A stretch of DNA of 5,991 nt from Nitrospirota bacterium (GTDB taxonomy: Bacteria > Nitrospirota > Thermodesulfovibrionia > JACRGW01), in the NCBI GenBank assembly GCA_016212195.1, contig JACRGW010000037.1:1-5991 (forward strand), read 5' to 3'. Shown here one piece after another: positions 1 to 5,539 of this stretch. How positions within the stretch are numbered: position 1 is the first letter of the stretch; the number at the start of each line of letters is the position of its first letter. Under the pieces are notes generated by a model. It made no database searches. It was not told where the DNA came from and was given only the letters and a program-made list of their open reading frames with translations. The position numbers and the translations under genes were made by a program.

Positions 1-628
1 CGTGAAAGAAGATGGCTATCCATTGATGGGAGAGTTTGAGTTCCGCCATTATCCATCTCCTCGTCAATATAAGAGAGGAGAAATGTTCCGGGATGTTGAG
101 ATTCCAATTAATGGTAAGGTTGGACAGAGGTTATTTGCCTTTTCACAGGAGAGCGGTATTCCCTTTCAGATCCATTATGAGATTGAAGACAAATTGTTAC
201 CACCATTAGAAGAAGTGTTAGCTGCCTATCCTGGCGCAAAGGTCATCTGGTGTCATCTGGCACAGATACGTTATCAAGCAAGTAGCTCCATTTATGGTCC
301 TGATTATGTTGAAAAACTTATTAAGAAATACCCTAATATTTACTTTGACACATCCTTTGGAAGCCCGGTGTCGGTATATCCAGGCAGTGGCGAAAGGCAT
401 GCACGCATCTGGGAAGATTACGGCAGGGTAAAGAAGGAATGGATACAGGTGATAATAGCCTATCCCTGGCGTTTTCTCTCCGCCCTGGATATTGGTGGTG
501 ATAGAATGGATGAACTTCCAGAAAAGAGCCAAACACTCAGAATATTTCTTGAAAACCTTCCTGAAGGTGTGCGTGAAATCGTAGCCTATAAGGCTGCATG
601 GAAACTATTATTCAATGAAGATTTTTAA
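1..628 (+). CDS. Amidohydrolase-2 family metal-dependent hydrolase, C-terminal part (5' end outside window)
   Basis: The frame is open at the left edge and ends at TAA 626-628, so about 208 C-terminal residues are visible. The GTG at 2-4 is probably internal rather than the start. Residues are counted from that codon. The pattern fits the amidohydrolase-2 (PF04909-like) TIM barrel: a strand ending in FQIHYE with His58, then a predicted strand KVIWCHLAQIR with His85, then IYFDTS around 114-118. A late strand RFLSALDIGGD has Asp163 where this family carries its metal/catalytic Asp. The C-terminal helix (VAYKAAWKLL) matches the family's closing helix, usually written as GNA.RLF. Family members hydrolyse or decarboxylate small cyclic or aromatic substrates in the cytoplasm. 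Nothing visible fixes the substrate here. The N-terminal HxH metal motif lies outside the window. The gene converges with the salvage operon and is probably unrelated to it. Family assignment is fairly secure; the specific function is unknown. Confidence 0.75.
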   Translation, partial: VKEDGYPLMGEFEFRHYPSPRQYKRGEMFRDVEIPINGKVGQRLFAFSQESGIPFQIHYEIEDKLLPPLEEVLAAYPGAKVIWCHLAQIRYQASSSIYGPDYVEKLIKKYPNIYFDTSFGSPVSVYPGSGERHARIWEDYGRVKKEWIQVIIAYPWRFLSALDIGGDRMDELPEKSQTLRIFLENLPEGVREIVAYKAAWKLLFNEDF

Positions 629-665
629 TTTCAGAAATCAAAAAACAGAAAGAAGTCCACAAATG

Positions 666-1448
666 TTAAACACTTATCAGGGGTATCAAATCCTCTAAGA
701 TCTTTATAAACTTCTCTTTCATCCTCCCCGCCATCTCAAGGACATCCCTGTGATCAGGGCTCTTTCTGGTTAGTCCTGCTGCATAATTTGTAATAAAAGA
801 AATAAATAAGACCTTCATCCCCAGATATCTCGCCATAATCACCTCTGGAATGGCTGACATACATACAGCATCCCCTCCAAGAGCCCTGAGCATCCTCACC
901 TCAGAAGGTGTTTCATAAGAGGGGCCATTAACTGCCACAATCGTTCCTTTTTGTATTTTAATCTTCTTCTTTTTGGCAACATCCTTACAGAGTTTTATGA
1001 GCCATGGATCGTATGCCCCTGCGAGATCGAGAAATCTGCGTTCATCCTTAATCCCTGCAAGAGGATTCTCACCGAGAAGATTTATATGATCTTCTACCAA
1101 GAGAAATGTCCCTGGCTTAAGCCCTTTCTTCAGACTACCTGATGAATTAGTTATTATGAGTGTTCCGACCCCAAGTTCTTTAAGAACCTTTATTAGCTCG
1201 GTTACTGCCTGAGAGTTATAGCCTTCATAAAGGTGAAGCCTTCCTCTCATTATAGCAACCGGGACTTTTGAGAAGAGACCTATTACCAATAATCCCCTGT
1301 GACCGGAAACTGTTGGAGGTGAGAGACCAAGGTCTTTGTATTTTATTGTAACGGAATTTGATATCTTTTTATCGGGGATCTCTATACCCGAACCTAAGAT
1401 AATACCGATTTCAGGCCTTAATCTTTTCCCCATTCTTGGAAGCAGCAT
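666..1448 (-). CDS. Purine nucleoside phosphorylase (trimeric PNP family)
   Basis: A cytoplasmic enzyme predicted to split purine nucleosides with phosphate into base plus (deoxy)ribose-1-phosphate. The 260 residues are close to the usual length of trimeric PNPs. Visible motifs, with human PNP equivalents from memory: GSG at 19-21 (Ser33); GHRG 49-52 (His64 loop); RGRLHLYEGY 68-77 with Arg70, His72 and Tyr74 (Arg84, His86, Tyr88); GPSYET 174-179 with Glu178 (Glu201); MS 196-197 (Met219, Ser220); ITN 218-220 with Asn220 (Asn243); His232 (His257). The Glu/Asn pair implies 6-oxopurines, that is inosine and guanosine. The phosphate/ribose loop reads TNSSGSL rather than the common TNAAGGL, a mild divergence. 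It is the last gene of the operon, 23 bases after the rodZ-like gene. No Shine-Dalgarno is visible before the ATG at 1448; Met6 is an alternative start. punA or deoD-like names are possible but not proven. Confidence 0.9.
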   Translation of the reverse strand: MLLPRMGKRLRPEIGIILGSGIEIPDKKISNSVTIKYKDLGLSPPTVSGHRGLLVIGLFSKVPVAIMRGRLHLYEGYNSQAVTELIKVLKELGVGTLIITNSSGSLKKGLKPGTFLLVEDHINLLGENPLAGIKDERRFLDLAGAYDPWLIKLCKDVAKKKKIKIQKGTIVAVNGPSYETPSEVRMLRALGGDAVCMSAIPEVIMARYLGMKVLFISFITNYAAGLTRKSPDHRDVLEMAGRMKEKFIKILEDLIPLISV

Positions 1449-1471
1449 CTAGGAAGGAAATCAGAATTTAA

Positions 1472-2230
1472 TTATTGTTTATCGATTATTTTTGCTTTAT
1501 TTTCTTTAGAGAGTATAAGGTCTTTAATAACCTTTCCAGACGGTCCTAAGGTCTTAAGCTCTTTGCCATTAAATTTTATATTTATACCGCCGGCATTCCC
1601 GATAGTCAAGCCAAAATTCTTCTTGGCATTAAAATTGACACTATCCCCAGCCTTCAGCAGTGCCTCCCTTACTTCATCCCCATCTATAAGAATCTTTATC
1701 CATGTTTCCTCTACTGCCTCAATAGAAAGGGTTAACTCCTGAGGAATTTCAGTGGGTAAGATAGTTGAAGATGTAGGTGATGTAGGTGATGCAGGTTTGG
1801 TTATTTTATTGACCTCTTTAGAAGAAAGAGTGGGACGTTCCCTCTTCTTTGGCAAACCCTGAAAAAGAAGAATAACAATTAGCAGAACAGGAATAGCCCA
1901 TGCCCATGAAGGAAGCTTACGATGCCTAAGCCATGAAACAAACCTGTAATACCTCTCTTTTTTGACCTCTTGTTCAATCTCTTCTTCTTGATCTTTCTTC
2001 TCATAAAGGAGGTTATATCTTTCAAGGATCTCTTTTTCTTGAAGTCCGAGAGCTTTAGCATATAACCGTAGAAATCCTTTTAGAAAGATCTCTCCAGGAA
2101 TCCTGTCAAATTGGTTCTCCTCGATATACCTTAAGTAACTTATCCCTATCCTCGTCTTATCAGAGATATCCCTGAGACTGAGACCTTTTAGTTCTCTCTG
2201 TCTGCGTAAATATTCTCCAAGGGGTTCCAT
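1472..2230 (-). CDS. rodZ: RodZ-like bitopic membrane protein (HTH_25 - TM - DUF4115)
   Basis: 252 residues with the classic RodZ layout. A cytoplasmic Cro/CI-type helix-turn-helix (HTH_25) occupies about 3-70, with LGEYLRRQRELKGLSLRDIS, then YLRYIEENQFDRIP and FLKGFLRLYAKALGL. A charged linker at about 78-106 is rich in Glu/Lys/Arg. One membrane segment at about 109-126 (WAWAIPVLLIVILLFQGL) follows basic residues, so the N-terminus is inside. A Pro/Thr/Ser linker lies at 146-163. A C-terminal beta domain (DUF4115) at about 165-240 contains ETWIKILIDG and the KAGDS turn. RodZ proteins tie the MreB cytoskeleton to the cell-wall elongation machinery; in this family the HTH usually serves protein-protein contact. 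The gene starts 11 bases after the TPR gene stop, in an A-rich stretch without a visible Shine-Dalgarno, so coupling to upstream translation is likely. At 252 residues it is shorter than E. coli RodZ, mainly in the linker. A transcription factor role is less likely. Confidence 0.85.
   Translation of the reverse strand: MEPLGEYLRRQRELKGLSLRDISDKTRIGISYLRYIEENQFDRIPGEIFLKGFLRLYAKALGLQEKEILERYNLLYEKKDQEEEIEQEVKKERYYRFVSWLRHRKLPSWAWAIPVLLIVILLFQGLPKKRERPTLSSKEVNKITKPASPTSPTSSTILPTEIPQELTLSIEAVEETWIKILIDGDEVREALLKAGDSVNFNAKKNFGLTIGNAGGINIKFNGKELKTLGPSGKVIKDLILSKENKAKIIDKQ
1770..1796 (-). repeat. Three tandem 9-bp units coding a Pro-Thr-Ser linker
   Basis: The plus strand reads GATGTAGGT twice and then GATGCAGGT once, without gaps. 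Read as the gene, this gives Ser-Pro-Thr/Ala triplets around residues 148-155 of the RodZ-like protein, just after the membrane segment. Such linkers are flexible and extracytoplasmic. The unit is a whole number of codons, so copy-number change by slippage would keep the frame. It explains part of the unusual linker length. Confidence 0.8.
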
Positions 2231-2241
2231 TTTTCTATTTT

Positions 2242-3003
2242 TTATTTAAGGAGATCTATATACCTCTTTGAGGACGATGCCAATTCACTATCAGGAGACA
2301 ACTCTATTACCTTGCCGAAGTAAGAAATAGCTTTCTCCTTTTCACCTATCTTAAAATAAGCCAATGCAAGCTCATAATAGGCTTCTGAATAATTCTGGTA
2401 TATCTTGATGGCTTGTTCAAATTCAGCTATCGCTTCCTTTATCTTCCCCAACGATATAAAGGCAAGCCCAAGGTGATAACGGGCACGTTCGAAATTTGGT
2501 CTAATTATTAATGCATCCTTATAGGCGTCTATTGCCTGGAGGATATCCCCTTTACTGTAGAAAGCATAACCAATGTTAAAATAGGCAGCATCGGGAAACT
2601 GATAGAGGGGATTCTTCAGGGCTTCTCTATATTCCTTTATTGCCTCATCCCATCTCTTGAGCTTTGCATAAATAAGGCCTAAATTATTATATGCCTCTGA
2701 AAAATTTGGATCTATAAGGATCGCCTTCTTATATGAATCAATAGCCATTTCCAACTTCCCTTGAAAGTCATATACTATACCAATACCATAGTGGGCATCC
2801 TTATTTCTCGGATCAAGTTCTAATGCCTTCTGGAATTCAACAAAGGACTGCTGAACCTTCCCCTCATTGAGATGGGACACACCTATCTTATAATGGGCCT
2901 GGGCTTTCTGTATCATCTCAACCGTGGGCTGAGAAGTAGCACACCCGAAAGCAATGCATAATAGAAAATTCAAAATGCAAAATTCAAAATTTAAATTTTT
3001 CAT
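2242..3003 (-). CDS. Six-TPR protein with signal peptide, probable envelope lipoprotein
   Basis: 253 residues. Residues 1-20 form a hydrophobic signal segment ending in CIAFG before Cys21. This is a weak lipobox: Ala at -3 and Phe at -2 are unusual, while Gly at -1 and Cys are right. Six tetratricopeptide repeats follow at about 36-69, 70-103, 104-139 (two extra residues, NPLYQFPDA), 140-173, 174-207 and 208-241. Each has the W/Y-LG-Y-A-F-A-P pattern, e.g. AYNNLGLIYAKLKRWDEAI. TPR arrays are protein-binding scaffolds, and secreted ones of this size resemble PilW/PilF-type pilus or outer-membrane assembly lipoproteins. The partner is not evident. The start ATG overlaps the stop of the kinase gene by one base (TAATG), and GAGG lies about 8 bases upstream, the only clear ribosome binding site in the operon. 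The next gene is rodZ-like, consistent with an envelope role. The N-terminal codons lie in a repeat (2965-2990). Confidence 0.85.
   Translation of the reverse strand: MKNLNFEFCILNFLLCIAFGCATSQPTVEMIQKAQAHYKIGVSHLNEGKVQQSFVEFQKALELDPRNKDAHYGIGIVYDFQGKLEMAIDSYKKAILIDPNFSEAYNNLGLIYAKLKRWDEAIKEYREALKNPLYQFPDAAYFNIGYAFYSKGDILQAIDAYKDALIIRPNFERARYHLGLAFISLGKIKEAIAEFEQAIKIYQNYSEAYYELALAYFKIGEKEKAISYFGKVIELSPDSELASSSKRYIDLLK
2965..2990. repeat. AT-rich 12-bp direct repeat in the signal-peptide codons
   Basis: AAAATTCAAAAT occurs at 2965-2976 and again, without mismatch, at 2979-2990, separated by GC. On the gene strand this gives the (ATTTTGAATTTT)-type sequence that encodes FEF.ILNF near the N-terminus of the TPR protein. 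From memory, similar TTTTGAATTTTGCATTTTGAA strings are common as intergenic filler in several bacterial phyla. That family resemblance is a recollection, not a search result. Confidence 0.75.
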
Positions 3004-3911
3004 TATAGATCCTCAAAAAAGGTTAGCCTCTTAAACTCCGTGAATCTTTCTTCTATTTCTCTGTATTCAAGGCCCCTTATTCTGTTAAGGCTGAAATCTT
3101 CCACATTATAAGATGCCATTACACTACCGAAGATTATAGCCTGTCTCATACTGCTCTCGCTAAAATTATTGGTATTAGAGAGATAGCCGAGGAAACCGCC
3201 GGCAAAGCTATCACCTGCACCTGTGGGGTCAAAGACCGTCTCTAAAGGGTAGGCTGGTGCTAAAAACATACTGTTTCCATTAAACATAAGTGCCCCATAC
3301 TCACCCCTCTTTATTATAAGGGTTTTTGGACCAAAGGAGCTTATTTTCTGTGCCGCTTTTACGAGATTCGGCTCCCTTGCAAGCTCCCTCGCCTCTCCAT
3401 CATTAATCAATAATATATTGACTTCTTTAAGTACCATTTTCAGCGCATCGTACTTACCTTCAATCCAGTAATTCATTGTATCACATGCTATAAGTTCAGG
3501 ATTCTTCATCTGGCGTAGAACTTTTATCTGCAGTTCTGGGTCTATATTGGCAAGGAATACTATTTTTGAATCCCTGTAGTCTTCAGGAACTATCGGATCG
3601 AAACTTTCGAAGACATTGAGCTGAGTCTCGAGGGTATGGGCCTCGTTAAGTTCGTAGCCGTATCTCCCTTTCCATCTGAAGGTCTTACCTTTGGCTCTCG
3701 CGAGTCCTCTTATATCAATATTCCGGCTACTTAAGAGGTTGACATGGTCTTCTGGGAAATCTTCGCCAACTACCGCGATGAGCCTTACTTCAGTAAAATA
3801 GCTCGCTGCTGTAGAAAAATAGGTGGCAGATCCCCCCAGGACCTCTTCTGCAGTACCGAAAGGGGTCTCTACAGTATCAAACCCAACTGAGCCAACTACA
3901 AGGAGACTCAT
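3003..3911 (-). CDS. PfkB/ribokinase-family sugar or nucleoside kinase
   Basis: 302 residues, the usual length for the family, cytoplasmic, ATP-dependent. The N-terminal strand LLVVGSVGFDTVETP has the Asp (12) that commonly contacts the sugar. Gly26-Gly27 begin the PfkB signature 1 region (GGSATYFSTAASYF). N170-D171-G172-E173 is the NxxE Mg/ATP motif. DPTGAGDSFAGGF at 228-240 is signature 2, with the GAGD anion hole and catalytic Asp234. Family members phosphorylate ribose, adenosine, fructose-1-phosphate and others; the sequence does not decide among them. The start overlaps the MTAP stop by ATGA, so the two are probably translationally coupled and work on related metabolites: a nucleoside or a (methylthio)ribose derivative is the natural guess. 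The stop overlaps the TPR gene start. No clear Shine-Dalgarno is visible. The kinase family is certain; substrate unknown. Confidence 0.9.
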   Translation of the reverse strand: MSLLVVGSVGFDTVETPFGTAEEVLGGSATYFSTAASYFTEVRLIAVVGEDFPEDHVNLLSSRNIDIRGLARAKGKTFRWKGRYGYELNEAHTLETQLNVFESFDPIVPEDYRDSKIVFLANIDPELQIKVLRQMKNPELIACDTMNYWIEGKYDALKMVLKEVNILLINDGEARELAREPNLVKAAQKISSFGPKTLIIKRGEYGALMFNGNSMFLAPAYPLETVFDPTGAGDSFAGGFLGYLSNTNNFSESSMRQAIIFGSVMASYNVEDFSLNRIRGLEYREIEERFTEFKRLTFFEDL

Positions 3912-4786
3912 TTTATATATTTTCCGATAAGGGGACCAAGCCTCTTCTTAGTCTCCTTAGAAATTGCTTTTGTGTCAGTTATAATAGCACTTTCTAATGC
4001 CCTGGGGCAGGGACATATCCTTTCACTATCCAATCTTCCCAGGGATTCCCTTATGATATCTTTGGCGGTATCAACATTCTTCTTGAGAGTCGCTATAACC
4101 ATCTCAACCGTAACATCTTCTGCATGGGCATGCCAGCAGTCATAATCTGTAGCCAGGGCAAGGGTTGCATAACATATCTCTGCCTCTCTTGCAAGTTTCG
4201 CCTCCTGTATATTAGTCATACCGATAACATCCACACCCCACTGCCGGTAGATCATGGATTCACCCCTTGTAGAAAACTGAGGACCCTCTATACAGAAATA
4301 GGTTCCTCCCTTATGAACCTTCGCACCTATCTTCTTACCAGACTCGTAAAGTACAGATGAAAGCTCAGGGCATACAGGATCTGCCATAGCAACATGGCAG
4401 ACAATACCATCTCCGAAGAATGTGCTTTTCCTCTGCTTTGTATGGTCATAGAACTGGTCAGGAATAACAATATCCCCGGGTATTATTTCATTTCTCATAC
4501 TACCCACAGCAGAGACAGAGATTATTCTCTCTACACCAAGGACTTTCATTCCGTATATATTTGCCCTGAAATTTATCTCCGTAGGCATGATCCTGTGGCC
4601 CCTGCCATGTCTCGGTAAAAAGGCGAGTTTAACCCCTTTAAGGGTCCCGAGGAGATATTCATCAGAAGGTTCTCCGAAGGGTGTAGCAACCCTCCTTGTC
4701 CTTAGATCTTCTACCCCCTCCAGCATCTCATAGAGGCCACTCCCCCCAATGACACCGATTTTGGCTTCTTGATGTACCTCCGGCAT
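3908..4786 (-). CDS. mtnP: S-methyl-5'-thioadenosine phosphorylase (MTAP)
   Basis: Phosphorolysis of methylthioadenosine, the by-product of polyamine and related SAM-using reactions, to adenine and methylthioribose-1-phosphate. 292 residues, trimeric PNP/MTAP fold. Motifs: GGSG 14-17 (phosphate loop), TPFGEPSD 35-42, PRHGRGH 58-64, MPTEINFRANI 67-77, SAVGSMR 92-98, IPGDIVIPDQFYD 102-114, IEGPQFSTRGES 166-177, GMTN 189-192 and TDYDCW 213-218. Asp214 and Asp216 correspond to the human pair Asp220/Asp222 that selects 6-aminopurines. Gly189 replaces human Asn195, as in many prokaryotic members. A C-terminal extension carries Cys258-Pro-Cys260, like the CXC motif of thermophilic archaeal homologues. 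The methylthio rather than adenosine/inosine specificity (MTAP versus MTIP) rests on motif similarity only. The gene lies 51 bases after the NUDIX gene and overlaps the kinase by 4 bases. There is no Shine-Dalgarno before the ATG; no other start lies before GGSG. Confidence 0.92.
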   Translation of the reverse strand: MPEVHQEAKIGVIGGSGLYEMLEGVEDLRTRRVATPFGEPSDEYLLGTLKGVKLAFLPRHGRGHRIMPTEINFRANIYGMKVLGVERIISVSAVGSMRNEIIPGDIVIPDQFYDHTKQRKSTFFGDGIVCHVAMADPVCPELSSVLYESGKKIGAKVHKGGTYFCIEGPQFSTRGESMIYRQWGVDVIGMTNIQEAKLAREAEICYATLALATDYDCWHAHAEDVTVEMVIATLKKNVDTAKDIIRESLGRLDSERICPCPRALESAIITDTKAISKETKKRLGPLIGKYIK

Positions 4787-4837
4787 AGGAAAATAGTATC
4801 AGAATATATCCTAAAAGGCAAATGAATATCTGATCAA

Positions 4838-5245
4838 CTACCATCTCTTTTTAAAATAATCATCAAGTATCTTAGCGTGGTCAAAAACGATGGGGGATGG
4901 GAGGTTGTCCTTATTGAAGACACCTATCTCTTTAGCATCATCCGCTGCCTTTGGCTCACCTTGTGCCCTTGCAATATATACCGTGCTTATTGTATGAAAC
5001 CTTTGATCCCTCTCAGGGTCAGAATAGGCATGAAACTGTCGGATGAGTTTTATATCGAGTGATGTCTCCTCCTTGGCTTCCCTTTTAGCTGCATCTTCTA
5101 AAGACTCTCCATAATCCACGAAACCACCGGGAAGTGCCCAGCCAAAGGGAGGGTTTTTCCTCTTTATAAGGACTATGCTTTCTTTTACCTCTATGATTAT
5201 ATCAACAGTAGGAATGGGGTTTTTAAAAGATTTCTTCTCTGCCAT
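4838..5245 (-). CDS. NUDIX hydrolase (COG1051-like)
   Basis: 135 residues, a single NUDIX domain. The box is G41-x5-E47-x7-R55-E56-A57-K58-E59-E60-T61-S62-L63, fitting GX5EX7REUXEEXGU except that Ser62 stands where Gly is usual. The catalytic Glu residues are all present. WALPGGFVDYGES before and within the box is typical of the ADP-ribose pyrophosphatase/MutT-like COG1051 group. NUDIX enzymes cleave nucleoside diphosphates linked to another group, with Mg. ADP-ribose or a nucleotide sugar is plausible, and the location ahead of two nucleoside phosphorylases supports nucleotide clean-up or salvage, but the substrate is not shown. It is the first gene of the minus-strand operon. The ATG at 5245 has no Shine-Dalgarno at normal distance (a GGGAGA lies about 17 bases upstream, too far). 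NPIPTVDIII after the start is a common N-terminus in the group, which supports the start choice. Confidence 0.9.
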   Translation of the reverse strand: MAEKKSFKNPIPTVDIIIEVKESIVLIKRKNPPFGWALPGGFVDYGESLEDAAKREAKEETSLDIKLIRQFHAYSDPERDQRFHTISTVYIARAQGEPKAADDAKEIGVFNKDNLPSPIVFDHAKILDDYFKKRW

Positions 5246-5267
5246 TGTAATTTGGTAATTTGTCTCC

Positions 5268-5282
5268 CTGAACTTGTTTCAG
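5268..5282. repeat. Palindromic repeat copy 1
   Basis: CTGAA - CTTGT - TTCAG: 5-bp perfect arms, 5-base loop. First of three stem-loops of one family, located 23 bases upstream of the NUDIX start. The loop CTTGT is shared with copy 2. Confidence 0.8.
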
Positions 5283-5289
5283 AGCCTGT

Positions 5290-5306
5290 CCCGAACTTGT
5301 TTCGGG
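5290..5306. repeat. Palindromic repeat copy 2
   Basis: CCCGAA - CTTGT - TTCGGG: 6-bp perfect arms, 5-base loop. It differs from copy 1 on both arms in a compensating way (T to C on the left, A to G on the right), so pairing is kept. The centre is 23 bases from that of copy 1. Confidence 0.85.
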
Positions 5307-5326
5307 GGTCTCATACTGCATTTTAG

Positions 5327-5347
5327 ATTCTGAAATGAATTCAGAAT
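5327..5347. repeat. Palindromic repeat copy 3
   Basis: Arms ATTCTGAA and TTCAGAAT pair perfectly over 8 bp around a 5-base loop ATGAA. The inner TGAA/TTCA core and the loop length match copy 1, but the loop sequence differs. No T-run follows on either strand, so it is not a classic terminator. Confidence 0.85.
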
Positions 5348-5361
5348 GACAATCCACATTC

Positions 5362-5390
5362 ACTGTACAGCACTTCCCTTAATTTTTCAA
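5362..5390 (-). promoter_or_regulatory. Candidate sigma70 promoter for the NUDIX-to-PNP operon
   Basis: Read on the minus strand: TTGAAA (5390-5385; 5 of 6 to consensus), a 17-base spacer, then TACAGT (5367-5362; 4 of 6). Transcription would start near 5355, giving a leader of about 110 bases that contains all three palindromic stem-loops. The spacing is ideal, but in AT-rich DNA such matches also arise by chance. Confidence 0.4.
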
Positions 5391-5400
5391 CATCTGTTGA
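5387..5400. promoter_or_regulatory. Possible operator: 14-bp dyad over the minus-strand -35
   Basis: TCAACA-TC-TGTTGA is a perfect dyad with 6-bp arms. It overlaps the -35 box of the minus-strand promoter candidate, where a bound regulator could block it. The same half-site TCAACA returns at 5448-5453 beyond the plus-strand promoter candidate. Confidence 0.35.
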
Positions 5401-5453
5401 TTGCTGTATTCATCTTGACAGTATCTAAAGAGTGTGATTTAATTCAATCAACA
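5395..5453. promoter_or_regulatory. 9-bp inverted repeat bracketing the plus-strand promoter candidate
   Basis: TGTTGATTG (5395-5403) and CAATCAACA (5445-5453) are perfect reverse complements whose centres are 50 bases apart, close to five helical turns. Between them lies the TTGACA/TTTAAT promoter candidate. A looping repressor pair is one reading; chance in AT-rich DNA is another. Confidence 0.35.
5415..5443 (+). promoter_or_regulatory. Candidate sigma70 promoter for the flavoprotein gene
   Basis: TTGACA (5415-5420, perfect -35), exactly 17 bases, then TTTAAT (5438-5443, 5 of 6 to TATAAT). Start of transcription would be near 5450, leaving a leader of roughly 170 bases before the CTG at 5624. 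It lies back to back with the minus-strand candidate, with 24 bases between the two -35 boxes. Confidence 0.5.
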
Positions 5454-5513
5454 TAACAACACGATAGGGAAAAATTTCTTTAATAATTTAAACCTGAAAC
5501 AGGAAGTAATAAG

Positions 5514-5528
5514 TGACAATATTTGTCA
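5514..5528. promoter_or_regulatory. 15-bp dyad TGACAA-TAT-TTGTCA
   Basis: Perfect 6-bp arms around a 3-base centre, in the predicted leader of the flavoprotein gene. The form suits a dimeric regulator, but the centre is too short for a stable RNA hairpin with full arms. No regulator family is assigned. Confidence 0.4.
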
Positions 5529-5539
5529 AGGTGAGGGAT

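Noticed and set aside
218..536. Minus-strand open frames opposite the amidohydrolase gene
   Set aside because: They lie wholly within a recognised coding region and show no domain pattern.
629..665. Possible bidirectional terminator between the converging genes
   Set aside because: The 37 bases are A-rich but hold no stem-loop with a T-run on either strand.
4124..4618. Plus-strand open frames opposite MTAP
   Set aside because: MTAP motifs run continuously on the other strand; the plus frames show no recognisable features.
4787..4837. Possible internal promoter between NUDIX and MTAP
   Set aside because: TTGATC and TAGGAT at 18 bases is a poor match; nothing better is present, so read-through from the NUDIX gene is the simpler view.
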